Both the position numbers and the translations under genes were made by a program. Below the pieces are notes generated by a model that ran no database searches, was not told the DNA's origin, and saw only the letters and a program-made list of their open reading frames with translations. This document shows, in pieces, positions 34,918 through 43,424 of a stretch of 64,000 bases of DNA (positions are counted from its first letter, which is position 1; each line of letters opens with the position of its first letter). The DNA comes from Eubacteriales bacterium (GTDB lineage Bacteria > Bacillota > Clostridia > Christensenellales > Aristaeellaceae): NCBI GenBank assembly GCA_028705775.1, contig JAQWCW010000001.1:1-64000 (forward strand). Reading direction: 5' to 3'.

Positions 34918-35939
34918 CATTCTTGATTCGTCAGACGCTTATCTACGCCGTTCCGCTCATGATTGTCGCCCTTGCGGGCGTTTTCGCGGAGCGCAGCGGT
35001 ATAATCAACCTCGCGCTTGAGGGCATTATGATTTTCGGCGCGTTCGCCGGAGTGCTTTTCGTCAGGCTCGTTCAGCAGTGGGGAATCTTCGACGCGGCAA
35101 GAGCGTCGGGCGATTGGGTTACGCTTCAGGGCTTTATGCTGCTTTCGATGGGCGTCGCGGCGCTTCTTGGCGCGCTGTTCTCGCTCCTGCTCGCGTTTGC
35201 GGCGATAAACCTCAAAGCCGACCAGACAATCGGCGGCACTGCGCTGAACCTGATGGCTCCCGCCCTCGTGCTTTTCTTCATCCGCATCATCGCCAATCAG
35301 AACACCCTGCAGATGGCGACGGGCGACAGCGCAAGCTGGTTCATGCTCAAGAAAAAAATGCTCGGCGTTTCGGGAAACATGGGCTTTTTCGGGGAAACCT
35401 TCCTCAACAAGGTCTACATTGCAACCTATATATGTATAATAATATATATAGTGCTTGCGATAATCCTGTATAAAACGCGCTTCGGGCTTCGCCTCCGCTC
35501 CTGCGGCGAAAATCCGCAGGCGTCGAACTCGCTCGGAATAAACGTAATAAAAATGCGCTATTCCGGCGTTGCGATTTCGGGCGCGCTTGCCGGAATGGGC
35601 GGCTTCGTTTACGCAATGACGACCGCAAACTGCACCTCGAACGGCGACGTTGCGGGCTTTGGCTTCCTCGCCCTCGCGGTTATGATTTTCGGCAACTGGA
35701 AGCCGCTCAATATCGCGGGCGCGGCGCTCCTGTTCGGTTTGTTCAAATGCGTCGCCGCGTCGTACTCGACGCTTGACATCAACGGCGACGGTGTCTATTT
35801 CCTCAAGGAAATCGGAATCAACACCAATTTCTATCGCCTGCTGCCGTACCTGATTACGATAATCGTGCTTGCGTTCACCTCCAAAAGCTCCCGCGCGCCG
35901 AAAGCTGAGGGCATTCCGTTCGACAAGGGCAAGCGCTGA
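34914..35939 (+). CDS. ABC permease, nucleoside type (subunit 2)
   Basis: A 341-residue BPD_transp_2 permease (NupC/YufQ-like). It has the family start AVPLMIVALAGVFAERSG, the LALEGIMIFGAF segment, ADQTIGGTALNLMAPAL, and the cytoplasmic FGLRLRSCGENPQASNSLGI loop. It pairs with the preceding permease. No BMP-family binding lipoprotein is present next to the operon, which is unusual; it may be encoded elsewhere. Confidence 0.88.
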   Translation: MTFLIRQTLIYAVPLMIVALAGVFAERSGIINLALEGIMIFGAFAGVLFVRLVQQWGIFDAARASGDWVTLQGFMLLSMGVAALLGALFSLLLAFAAINLKADQTIGGTALNLMAPALVLFFIRIIANQNTLQMATGDSASWFMLKKKMLGVSGNMGFFGETFLNKVYIATYICIIIYIVLAIILYKTRFGLRLRSCGENPQASNSLGINVIKMRYSGVAISGALAGMGGFVYAMTTANCTSNGDVAGFGFLALAVMIFGNWKPLNIAGAALLFGLFKCVAASYSTLDINGDGVYFLKEIGINTNFYRLLPYLITIIVLAFTSKSSRAPKAEGIPFDKGKR

Positions 35940-35964
35940 CAGGCATATAAGGCAAAGCGCCAAA

Positions 35965-35993
35965 TTGACTTTTTGTTATTCTTGTGATAACGT
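35965..35993 (+). promoter_or_regulatory. Promoter of rnpB
   Basis: TTGACT and TAACGT separated by 17 bases, placing transcription start about 8-10 bases before the RNA's 5' stem. Confidence 0.6.
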
Positions 35994-36003
35994 ATATTTC
36001 GGC

Positions 36004-36337
36004 GTAAGGCAGCCAGACGGTCGCATGCCCCAATCGGCATGAGGAAAGTCCGAGCACCACAGGGCAGAGCGCCGGGTAACGCCCGGTGGAGGCGACTCCA
36101 AGGAAAGTGCAACAGAGAGATACCGCAGGCGCAAGCCTGTAAGGATGGAAAGGTGAGGTAAGAGCTCACCAGCGGCTTGGCGACTTGTCCGCTATGTAAA
36201 CCCCGCTTGGTGCAAGATTGTATGAGAGCATATGCGGCTGCCCGCCGCGCTCTTGTAATCGCTCGAGGCGAGCGGTAACGCCCGCCCTAGATAGATGACC
36301 GCCCCAACGACAGAACTCGGCTTACCGCTGCGCTTAC
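36004..36337 (+). ncRNA. rnpB: RNase P RNA, bacterial class A
   Basis: The catalytic RNA of RNase P, which cuts 5' leaders from pre-tRNA. Conserved blocks are present in order: GAGGAAAGTCCGAGC (P4 5' strand and J3/4 region), ACAGAGAGATACCGC, GGTAAGAGCTCACC, TAACGCCCGCCCTAGATAGA, and a 3' ACAGAACTCGGCTTA closing P4. Terminal helix P1 pairs GTAAG-CAGC at 36004 with GCTG-CTTAC ending at 36337. Length is normal for type A; B. subtilis itself has type B, while Clostridia outside Bacilli commonly have type A. The RNA is encoded between the nucleoside importer and the cobalamin riboswitch. Confidence 0.95.
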
Positions 36338-36362
36338 ACCACTACTTAAAAAGCCCGCCTGA

Positions 36363-36391
36363 TTGACCGAAAGGGCGGGAGGGACTATAAT
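36363..36391 (+). promoter_or_regulatory. Promoter of the cobalamin riboswitch-btu operon
   Basis: TTGACC and TATAAT with a 17-base spacer. The -35 box lies inside a CCCGCC ... GGGCGGG inverted repeat (about 36353-36380) that follows rnpB. Confidence 0.75.
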
Positions 36392-36411
36392 AAGCAGGAC
36401 AAATGAATAGC

Positions 36412-36598
36412 GGGCGTATCTGCGCAGTAATGCGCGGCGCTTCCCGTTTCGGGGAGCGTCATGGGAATGCGGATGAGATTTCCGAGCTATCCCAGTAACC
36501 GTGAAGCGGACGAAAGCACGAGAATGCCACTGCCGGAGGAATCGGGCGGGAAGGTGTGCAAGTAGGATGAGGCAAAGTCGGGAGACCTGTTTACGCCT
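36412..36598 (+). promoter_or_regulatory. Cobalamin (B12) riboswitch aptamer
   Basis: The segment shows the cobalamin aptamer core: GGGAATGCGGATGAGATTTC (the GGGAA...GGTG-AAATCC region), a GCCACTG element, GGGAAGGTG, AGGATGAGGCAAAGTCGGGA and GAGACCTG (B12-box region). The ends pair (GGCGTA near 36413 with TACGCC near 36592) to form P1. Binding of adenosylcobalamin or a related cobamide represses downstream genes. It precedes an FecCD-type importer and so identifies that importer as a B12 transporter. Confidence 0.92.
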
Positions 36599-36669
36599 TG
36601 AAATCATGCCCCTGGGGGTGGGATATGCTATCGTAGCCGTAGCCCCTTGTGGCTGTCGGCTTATGTAGT

Positions 36670-36694
36670 GTTCCTCAGGGAGGAGCGCTTTTTT
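36670..36694 (+). terminator. Riboswitch-controlled terminator
   Basis: Stem GTTCCTC with GAGGAGC and a loop of three, then GC and six T. It lies between the aptamer and btuF, so the switch likely works by premature termination when cobalamin is bound. A second stem (GCC-AGCC with GGCT-GGC, about 36637-36660) may be the alternative pairing. Confidence 0.65.
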
Positions 36695-36757
36695 ATTGCA
36701 GAAAAGGCGGCTTCTCTATGTGCGGTTCATTTGATTAACGCATTGGGAGGATACTCT

Positions 36758-37666
36758 ATGCTAAGGAAATCGGTCTCAATTCTTCTCTTGCTCGCAATCC
36801 TTCTCTCCGCGTCCTTCGCGCTCGCAGACGGCGCAGGGATTACCGTAACGGATATGAAGGGGCGCGAAATAACCCTCGACAAGCCCGCAACGCGCATTGT
36901 GGCGCTCACGGCGGCGGACTGCGAAATTCTCTGCGCCTTGGGCGCGGGCGATACGCTCGTCGGCAGGGGAACGTACTGCGATTACCCCGAAAGCGTGCTT
37001 GAAGCGCCCGCTGTCGATTCGGGCGCGGGAACGAACGTCGAGCAGATTATCGCGCTTGAGCCGCAGGTTGTGCTGATGAACACAATGGCGCAGACTCTTG
37101 AGCAGGTTGAGGCGCTCGAAAACGCGGGAATCAAGGTTGTCGTCAGCGAGGCGACCGACATTGCGAGCGTTTATGAGGCAATCGGTCTGATTGGCGCGCT
37201 TACAGGCAAAAACGCCGAGGCAGGCGAAATGGTTGCGGAAATGCAGGCGGCGTTTGCGGAAATAACGGCAAACAGCGAAAATGCGGGCAAAACCGTGTAC
37301 TTCGAGGTTTCCCCTCTGCAATGGGGGCTTTGGAGCGCGGGAAAGAACACCTTCATGGACGAAATCGCCACGATGTGCGGGCTGACGAACGCGTTTGCCG
37401 ACGTAGACGGCTGGGGCGAAATTTCCGAGGAGCAAGTACTCGCGCGCGATCCGGACTACATAGTTACGATAACGATGTACTATGGCGAAGGCCCGACGCC
37501 CGTAGAGGAAATCAAGAGCCGCGCAGGCTGGGAAAACCTCAAGGCGGTAAAAAGCGACGCGATATTCGGCGCTGATTCTAACGAAATATCCCGCCCGGGC
37601 CCGCGCCTTGCGGACGCGGCAAGGGCTCTTTATGAGTTTGTCGGCGGCGAAGCGGCGGATAATTAA
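36758..37666 (+). CDS. btuF: Cobalamin-binding protein of ABC importer
   Basis: A 302-residue exported binding protein of the BtuF/FepB fold. The signal peptide ends FALA-DG; there is no lipobox cysteine. The mature start (VTDMKGREITLDKPATRIVAL) and the EQIIALEPQVVLM and EISRPGPRLADAARALYEF segments are typical of two-lobe binding proteins with a connecting helix. The GGGAGG site and ATG at 36758 were chosen; upstream in-frame codons are riboswitch sequence. Specificity for cobalamin is inferred from the riboswitch upstream. Confidence 0.88.
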   Translation: MLRKSVSILLLLAILLSASFALADGAGITVTDMKGREITLDKPATRIVALTAADCEILCALGAGDTLVGRGTYCDYPESVLEAPAVDSGAGTNVEQIIALEPQVVLMNTMAQTLEQVEALENAGIKVVVSEATDIASVYEAIGLIGALTGKNAEAGEMVAEMQAAFAEITANSENAGKTVYFEVSPLQWGLWSAGKNTFMDEIATMCGLTNAFADVDGWGEISEEQVLARDPDYIVTITMYYGEGPTPVEEIKSRAGWENLKAVKSDAIFGADSNEISRPGPRLADAARALYEFVGGEAADN

Positions 37667-37685
37667 CCAAGCAGGCTCAGAAAAC

Positions 37686-37709
37686 GGGGGAAGCCCTGCG
37701 GCTTCCCCC
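37686..37709 (+). terminator. Intra-operon hairpin between btuF and btuC
   Basis: Perfect ten-pair stem GGGGGAAGCC-CTGC-GGCTTCCCCC with no T-run. Probably partial termination or 3'-end protection of the btuF transcript. Confidence 0.6.
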
Positions 37710-37825
37710 TCCCTTGTAAAATTCCGCGCAGGCAATCAGCCGTTTGCGCTTGAAAGCAAGCCCCTGCCCCGCCTGCGGACAAGGCTTTCGGCAGGCTTCC
37801 CTTCTGCCATATTATGTGAGGTATT

Positions 37826-38851
37826 ATGAAATCCGAGCGCTTCAGATGGTACACATACGGGCTGTTTTCCCTTGCGCTTTTCGGCGCAATGCTTTTGTGC
37901 GTCTGCGCGGGCAGCGTTTCCGTTCCTGCGGGCGATACGCTTTCTGTGCTTTGGAACGCGCTTTGCGGTAAGCCGAGTCCGGACGGAATATCGGGCGCGA
38001 TTATCCTTTCGGTGCGCCTGCCGCGCGTTTTCTGCGTTGCCCTGATTGGCGCTGCGCTCTCCCTCTGCGGCGCGGCTATGCAGGGGCTTTTGCGCAATCC
38101 GCTCGCTGACGGCTCAACCCTCGGCGTTTCCTCCGGCGCGTCGCTCGGCGCTGTAATGGCAATAGCGTTCGGCGTTTCGATTCCGTCCCTGCCCTATGCG
38201 GGTACGATGGCGATGGCAATGCTTTTCGCGTTCCTGTCACTTATGCTGATTCTGTTTCTTGCGTATCTGTTGGATAAATCGCTTTCAACAAGCAGCATAA
38301 TCCTGATAGGCGTAATCTTTTCGATGTTCGCCTCAAGCGTTATCAGCCTTATAATCGCCTTTGCGGGCGAAAAGCTAAAATCAATCACCTTCTGGACAAT
38401 GGGCTCGCTGTCGGGCAGCAATTATGCCTACGCGCTCATACTTGCCCTTGCGCTCCTTATCTGCGGCGCGGTTATTCTGCGCTGCTCGCAGGAGCTTAAC
38501 GCGTTTGCGGTCGGGGAGGATAACGCGCGGAGCGTCGGCGTTCCCGTTCGCCGCGTAAAGCTTACAATCCTTATCGCCGTTTCGGTTCTGATTGGCATAT
38601 CGGTTTCCGTCGGCGGCACAATCGGCTTTGTCGGGCTTGTAACTCCGCATATTGCGCGCATGATTGTCGGGCCGAATCATAAAAAGCTTTTGCCTGCCTC
38701 CATGTTTTCCGGCGCGGTTTTCCTGTTGCTTGCCGATTTGGTCGGGCGGACGCTCGTCAGCCCAATCGAGCTGCCAATCGGCGTCGTTACCTCGCTTGTC
38801 GGCTCGGTTATATTCGTAATCGTTTTCTACAAAAACAGAAGGAAGGGCTGA
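37826..38851 (+). CDS. btuC: Cobalamin ABC permease (FecCD family)
   Basis: A 341-residue permease with about ten helices. Family motifs are LRLPRVF-type SVRLPRVFCVALIGAALSLC, GAAMQGLLRNPLADGSTLGV, TFWTMGSLSG, and the ATPase-contacting GFVGLVTPHIARMIVG with DHRxxLP-like NHKKLLPAS. It would form a dimer in the membrane under control of the upstream riboswitch. The ATG follows GTGAGG. Confidence 0.93.
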   Translation: MKSERFRWYTYGLFSLALFGAMLLCVCAGSVSVPAGDTLSVLWNALCGKPSPDGISGAIILSVRLPRVFCVALIGAALSLCGAAMQGLLRNPLADGSTLGVSSGASLGAVMAIAFGVSIPSLPYAGTMAMAMLFAFLSLMLILFLAYLLDKSLSTSSIILIGVIFSMFASSVISLIIAFAGEKLKSITFWTMGSLSGSNYAYALILALALLICGAVILRCSQELNAFAVGEDNARSVGVPVRRVKLTILIAVSVLIGISVSVGGTIGFVGLVTPHIARMIVGPNHKKLLPASMFSGAVFLLLADLVGRTLVSPIELPIGVVTSLVGSVIFVIVFYKNRRKG

Positions 38852-38853
38852 AA

Positions 38854-39609
38854 ATGCTGACGGCGCAGGGAATTACGGTTCGCTACGGCGATAAAACGGT
38901 TGTTGACGGCGTTTCCTTTTCGCTCAGGGAGGGCGAGTGGCTGATGCTCGCGGGGCCTAACGGCGCGGGCAAAAGCACGCTTGTTTCGGCGCTTTCGCAG
39001 GGCGCTGCCTACGCGGGCAAAATTGAGCTTGACGGGCGCGATTTGCGCGCATATAAGCCCTCGGAGCTTGCCCGCAAAGTCGGAGTGCTTTCCCAGGGGC
39101 ATGAGGCGGGCTACGCCTTCACCGTGGAGGAAATTGTCAGCCTTGGGCGCTACGCCTATCGCGGCGGCTTCCTTTCGGGGCGCGATAAAGACGGCGAGAA
39201 AAGGATTAATCAGGCGCTTGCCGATACGGGAATGGACGCAATGCGCAAAAAAAGCGTGCTTACCCTCTCCGGCGGCGAAATGCAGCGCGCGTTTCTGGCG
39301 CAGGTTTTCGCGCAAAGCCCGCAAATCCTTCTGCTGGACGAGCCTGCAAACCATCTGGATTTAATCTATCAGAAGCACATTTTCTCCCTGATTCGCGATT
39401 GGCTCAGCCTGCCCGGGCGCGCCGTCCTCTCCGTCGTCCATGATTTGAGCCTTGCCAAGCGCTACGGAACGGACGCAATCCTGATGAGCGGCGGCAAAGC
39501 CGTTGCGCAGGGCGGCATAAACGCCGTATTCACCCCCGAAAACCTCGACAGAGTATACGGAATGGACGTTTACGGCTGGATGCGCGATTCCCTGAAACAA
39601 TGGGAATAA
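38854..39609 (+). CDS. btuD: Cobalamin ABC ATPase
   Basis: A 251-residue ATPase of the FecE/BtuD group. Walker A AGPNGAGKST (about 34-43), Q-loop VLSQGHE, signature LSGGEMQR, Walker B ILLLDEPANHLD and switch His VVHDLS are all intact. It starts three bases after the btuC stop. With BtuC and BtuF it takes up corrinoids, which this organism may be unable to make; no cobalamin synthesis genes are in the window. Confidence 0.93.
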   Translation: MLTAQGITVRYGDKTVVDGVSFSLREGEWLMLAGPNGAGKSTLVSALSQGAAYAGKIELDGRDLRAYKPSELARKVGVLSQGHEAGYAFTVEEIVSLGRYAYRGGFLSGRDKDGEKRINQALADTGMDAMRKKSVLTLSGGEMQRAFLAQVFAQSPQILLLDEPANHLDLIYQKHIFSLIRDWLSLPGRAVLSVVHDLSLAKRYGTDAILMSGGKAVAQGGINAVFTPENLDRVYGMDVYGWMRDSLKQWE

Positions 39610-39718
39610 TTGCGCTTTCAGGCGTTTCGGACTAAAAACACATCTGATTCAGTCGTTTTACGAACCATAATATAGAATTATCAGCATTGGTTTGACGTAA
39701 ACGCAATATGTACATAGC

Positions 39719-39750
39719 AAAAGCGCCGGCAATAACGTCGGCGCTTTTTT
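39719..39750. terminator. Bidirectional terminator between btuD and MATE gene
   Basis: Stem AAAAGCGCCG with CGGCGCTTTT and six T; the A-run on the other side serves the convergent MATE gene. Confidence 0.85.
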
Positions 39751-39768
39751 ATGCGATTGAGGCGTCCG

Positions 39769-41136
39769 TCAGGCTTTTTCCGCGCCCTCCGCCGCGTCTG
39801 ACGGGGATACTCTGCGGTTCCATTCGCCTTGGCGGTAGAAAACGAGGGAGAGGACGGCGGAAACGCACCAGCCGATAGGCCATGAAAGCCAGATTCCGGT
39901 TGTGCTGAGGGAGGTTTGGGAAAGGACGATTGCGAGTACGACGCGCAGGGTCAAATCGCTGAACGTTGCGACCATGAACTTTGACATTTTGCCCGCGCCG
40001 CGCAGAACGCCGTCCGAAACGAGCTTGACGGAGATTATGAAGTAGAAGGGCGCGACAATGCGGAGGAAATCGACGCCCGTTTCCATTGCAAGCCCCGTCG
40101 GGTTTTCAAGGAAAACGGACATGAGCGGGCTGCCGAAAACGAGGTAGGCGAGCGAAAGGGGAATGCAGAGCAGCCAGACAAGCTTTATTCCGGCGCGGAA
40201 GCCCGCCTTGATTCTGTCAAGCTTCATTGCGCCAAGATTCTGCGCGGTGAAGTTGGATATGCCGTTGCTGAGGGTCGTCAGCGAGGCGATAACCATGTTA
40301 TTGAGCTTAATCGCGCCCGAATAACCGGCAATGACAGGCGCGCCGAAGCCGTTTATAACGCTCTGTATGACAATGTTTCCGACGGAAATGAAGCTCTGCT
40401 GGAGTATGCTCGGAACGGCGACTGCGGCAATTTTACCAAGCAGAAGCCCTGAAAATACAGGCGTTTTCCCCTCCGACTTAATCTTGCGGAGGCGCGAAAG
40501 CACGAACGCGACGGCGAGCAGGCAGCTTACGCCCTGACACAGGAAGGTCGCCCACGCAACGCCCGCTACGCCCATTTTGAAAGCGCTGACGAAAAGAATG
40601 TCAACGGCGATGTTGGCAATCGACGAGCAGGCGAGGAATACGAACGGCGTTTTGCTGTCGCCGAGAGCCGAGAAAATGCCAGCTGATATATTGTAGAAAA
40701 ATACGAAGGGCAACCCCCATATGTAGATTTCAAGATAGAGGCGCGAGGCGGCGAAAATGCCAGTCGGGGTATTGATAAGGCGAAGCAGCGCGTCGCAGAA
40801 AAGCGTTCCGCCCGCCATAAGCAGGAGGCAGAGCGCGCCGCCCGCAATCATTGTGGTGTAAACCGCCGTTTTCAGCTCCGAATACCGCTTTGCGCCGAAA
40901 AGCTGCGAAACGACGACCGAGCAGCCGATATTCGTGCCGAACGCGAAGGCGATAAAGATAAGCGTTACCTCATAACTGTTGCCGACGGCGGCAAGCGCGT
41001 CGTTGCTGATGAACTTGCCGGCGACAAAGCTGTCCGCAAGGTTATAAAGCTGCTGAAAAATAATGCTTCCGAACAGCGGCAGGCAGAACCGCCAAAGCAC
41101 GGAGTTCGGTTTGCCGACAGTCAAATCCTTGTTCAT
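39769..41136 (-). CDS. MATE-family efflux transporter
   Basis: A 455-residue, 12-helix exporter of the NorM/MepA/DinF superfamily. The start (VGKPNSVLWRFCLPLFGSII), FQQLYNLADSFVAGKFISND and a second-half equivalent (QSFISVGNIVIQSVINGFG) show the twofold pseudo-repeat. Such proteins export drugs or metabolites in exchange for Na+ or H+. It is transcribed away from a LysR gene with 134 bases between the start codons, so that regulator may control it. Confidence 0.92.
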   Translation of the reverse strand: MNKDLTVGKPNSVLWRFCLPLFGSIIFQQLYNLADSFVAGKFISNDALAAVGNSYEVTLIFIAFAFGTNIGCSVVVSQLFGAKRYSELKTAVYTTMIAGGALCLLLMAGGTLFCDALLRLINTPTGIFAASRLYLEIYIWGLPFVFFYNISAGIFSALGDSKTPFVFLACSSIANIAVDILFVSAFKMGVAGVAWATFLCQGVSCLLAVAFVLSRLRKIKSEGKTPVFSGLLLGKIAAVAVPSILQQSFISVGNIVIQSVINGFGAPVIAGYSGAIKLNNMVIASLTTLSNGISNFTAQNLGAMKLDRIKAGFRAGIKLVWLLCIPLSLAYLVFGSPLMSVFLENPTGLAMETGVDFLRIVAPFYFIISVKLVSDGVLRGAGKMSKFMVATFSDLTLRVVLAIVLSQTSLSTTGIWLSWPIGWCVSAVLSLVFYRQGEWNRRVSPSDAAEGAEKA

Positions 41137-41270
41137 AATCCCCTTGACCTTCCTTTTGCGCCATTCTTGACTTTCAGGCGCAGGATTAGTATACTTCGCT
41201 TACAGCCATCTGTAAAATCTATCATTGATATTGTGACTATACGTTTTTGATATGAAAGCGGGGCATCAAA

Positions 41271-42152
41271 ATGAACATAAGCTATGACGCTTACAGGGCG
41301 TTCTGCTGCGTTGCAAGAACCGGCAGCATAACCGCCGCCGCAAGGGAAATGCTCAGCACGCAGCCTAACCTGACGCGCACAATTCATCAGCTTGAGGACG
41401 CCGTCCATTGCAGGCTCTTTGAGCGCTCGAATCGCGGCGTTTCGCTCACGAAGGAGGGCGAGCGCCTCTACGCGCACGTTTCCGTTGCGTTTGAGCATAT
41501 CGCGGCGGGCGAAGCGGAAATTGAAAAGAGCGTAAGGCTTGAGGCTGGGCTTGTGTCAATCGCCGCGAGCGAGGTCGCTCTGCGCTGCTTCCTTCTGCCG
41601 ATTCTGTCCGCCTTCCGCGAAATGCACCCGAAGGTGCGCGTGCGCGTTGGCAATTACAGCACTCCGGAGGCGATACGGGCGCTCCGCGATGGCTTTGCGG
41701 AGCTTGCGGCAGTAACGACGCCAATCGACGAGGACGATTCGCTTGATAGAAAGACGCTCGCGCGATTTAGCGAGGTTCCCGTATGCGGGCTTCGCTGTCC
41801 TGAGCTTATATCCGGCAGGCACAGCCTTTCCGAGCTTGCAAAATATCCAATCGTCGGGCTTGGCAGGCAGACAAAGACCTGTGAGTTTTACGCAAGGGTA
41901 TTCGCGGCGCACGGGCTTTCGTACTCTCCCGAAATCGAGGCGGCGACCGCCGACCAGATAATGCCGCTTGTCGAGGCAGGGCTTGGGATAGGCTTCGTTC
42001 CCGAAAGCTTCCTTGCCGAAAACAGAAGCGTCAGGCGAATAGCCCTTGAAGAAAGCATTCCCGAGCGGAAAATCTGCCTGCTTACGCGCAAAGAAAGCGC
42101 GCTTTCGCTTCCGGCGGCGGAGCTTCAGAGGCTTTGCCTGCCTGAACGCTGA
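41271..42152 (+). CDS. LysR-family transcriptional regulator
   Basis: A 293-residue LysR regulator. The N-terminal winged helix (DAYRAFCCVARTGSITAAA, then TQPNLTRTIHQLED, LFERSNRGVSLTKEG) is complete, and residues 90-290 form the two-lobe effector domain (VSIAASEVALR, LPLVEAGLGIGFVPES-like MPLVEAGLGIGFVPES). It is divergent from the MATE gene, the usual arrangement for LysR proteins and their target. Effector unknown. Confidence 0.92.
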   Translation: MNISYDAYRAFCCVARTGSITAAAREMLSTQPNLTRTIHQLEDAVHCRLFERSNRGVSLTKEGERLYAHVSVAFEHIAAGEAEIEKSVRLEAGLVSIAASEVALRCFLLPILSAFREMHPKVRVRVGNYSTPEAIRALRDGFAELAAVTTPIDEDDSLDRKTLARFSEVPVCGLRCPELISGRHSLSELAKYPIVGLGRQTKTCEFYARVFAAHGLSYSPEIEAATADQIMPLVEAGLGIGFVPESFLAENRSVRRIALEESIPERKICLLTRKESALSLPAAELQRLCLPER

Positions 42153-42164
42153 CGCGCCCGCCGC

Positions 42165-42497
42165 CTACTGCCTGTTCTCGTTTCCCCAATCGCAGAGCTT
42201 GTCAAGCACGCTTACGAGCGATTTGCCCCTCTCGGTGAGCCTGTATTCGACCTTCGGCGGAATCTGCGGGTAAACAGTGCGCTCAATAAGGCGGCTCGCC
42301 TCAAGCTCCTTCAGGTTCTGCGAAAGGGTTTTGTCCGCAATATTCTTCATGTACCGCTGCATTTCATTGAATCGCACAGGCTCGTACTCCATAAGGCAGT
42401 AAAGGATTACCGGCTTATGCTTTCCTGCGATTAGCGAGAGCGCGTAGCAGTAGCCCGTCTGCGAAAAGTCCGCCTGCTCGATTGCTTTTTGCCGCAT
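42165..42497 (-). CDS. HxlR-family transcriptional regulator
   Basis: A 110-residue winged-helix regulator. YCYALSLIAGKHKPVILYCL, RFNEMQRYMKNIADKTLSQNL (recognition helix) and the wing VYPQIPPKVEYRLTERG are typical of HxlR, which often senses aldehydes, quinones or redox stress. It is divergent from a flavin reductase gene; a clear palindrome lies between them (separate entry). GGAGGT precedes the start. Confidence 0.92.
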   Translation of the reverse strand: MRQKAIEQADFSQTGYCYALSLIAGKHKPVILYCLMEYEPVRFNEMQRYMKNIADKTLSQNLKELEASRLIERTVYPQIPPKVEYRLTERGKSLVSVLDKLCDWGNENRQ

Positions 42498-42513
42498 AGC
42501 TTACCTCCATACC

Positions 42514-42538
42514 AGTACCTAACATAAATGTAGGTACT
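42514..42538. promoter_or_regulatory. Candidate HxlR operator
   Basis: Perfect inverted repeat AGTACCTA-N9-TAGGTACT between the two divergent genes, 17 bases from the HxlR start. It is placed to control both promoters and resembles known HxlR/YodB-type dyads. Confidence 0.65.
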
Positions 42539-42632
42539 TGCGCTATTTCAGGCACAATGATAGCATGATGGAGAAGGGAATTCAACCGAAATTTCGGCAA
42601 GAGCCTTGAAAAAAGAAAGCGGGCGATTAATT

Positions 42633-43205
42633 ATGAAAAAGAATCTGGGAATAGTGCAGGCGGTTTATCCTATGCCGGTTCTGATGGTGGCGGCATACGA
42701 CGAAAACGGCAAGGTCAACGTTATGAACGCGGCGTGGGGCATGATTTGCAGCGAGGACAGGATTGCGCTTTTCATTGACGAGGAGCATAAAACCACTCAG
42801 AACCTGCTCAAAACGAAGGCTTTCACCGTTAGCATTGCGGACAGGGAGCATATGGAGGTCGCGGATTTCTTCGGTATTGCGTCCGGAAATAAGATTTCGG
42901 ACAAGTTTGAAAGAACGGGCTTTCACGCCGTAAAAAGCGCGTTCGTCAGCGCGCCCGTTATCGACGAATTCCCCGTTGTAATGGAATGCGAGCTTGCGGA
43001 GGTCGTAAAGACTGACAGCTTCTACTGCATTGTGGGCAGGATTGTCAACACGGCTGCGGAGGAAAGGGTGCTTTCCGAAAACGGCAAGGTTGACCCTTCA
43101 AAGCTCCAAGCGCTCATCTTCGACCAGTTCCGGCACGACTACTACGTTTCCGGCGAAAAAGTCGGAAAGGCATGGAACGCAGGCGCTCCGCTTATGAAAA
43201 AGTAA
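42633..43205 (+). CDS. Flavin reductase family protein
   Basis: A 190-residue FMN-binding split-barrel protein of the DIM6/NTAB (flavoredoxin) group. Features are the N-terminal PMPVLMVAAYDENGKVNVMNAAW, the SIADREHMEVADFFGIASG segment and GRIVNTAAEERVL. These use FMN to reduce flavins or act in electron transfer. I chose the ATG at 42633, where family homology starts, over an upstream TTG. Its likely regulator is the divergent HxlR gene. Confidence 0.87.
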   Translation: MKKNLGIVQAVYPMPVLMVAAYDENGKVNVMNAAWGMICSEDRIALFIDEEHKTTQNLLKTKAFTVSIADREHMEVADFFGIASGNKISDKFERTGFHAVKSAFVSAPVIDEFPVVMECELAEVVKTDSFYCIVGRIVNTAAEERVLSENGKVDPSKLQALIFDQFRHDYYVSGEKVGKAWNAGAPLMKK

Positions 43206-43220
43206 GCGTTGAACGTAATA

Positions 43221-43266
43221 TAAGAAAGCGCCTCCCGCTTATGCAATCAGGCGGGACGCTTTCTTA
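43221..43266 (+). terminator. Terminator-like hairpin after flavin reductase
   Basis: Long stem TAAGAAAGCG with CGCTTTCTTA enclosing CCCGC/GCGGG. Confidence 0.6.
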
Positions 43267-43320
43267 TCACGCAAAAGGCGCAGGGCAGATAACTCTCTTG
43301 GTCGCCATGCGCCTTATATA

Positions 43321-43368
43321 AAAATCACCCCGCCTCATGCGTTTTTGCGCGCGGGGCGGGGCGATTTT
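43321..43368 (-). terminator. Terminator of the hrcA-dnaJ operon
   Basis: Stem AAAATC-CCCCGCC with GGCGGGG-GATTTT (one internal mismatch). On the minus strand the 3' arm continues into a run of five T. Confidence 0.7.
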
Positions 43369-43424
43369 GAAAATTGTTTTTCGGCGGCAGCGCAGGGCCT
43401 TTGCCCTGCGCCCTGCCGTTTCGC

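Noticed and set aside
34746..35963. A 405-codon open frame antisense to the permease genes
   Set aside because: The translation is extremely rich in Arg and Glu, typical of antisense frames; the sense strand encodes two clear permeases.
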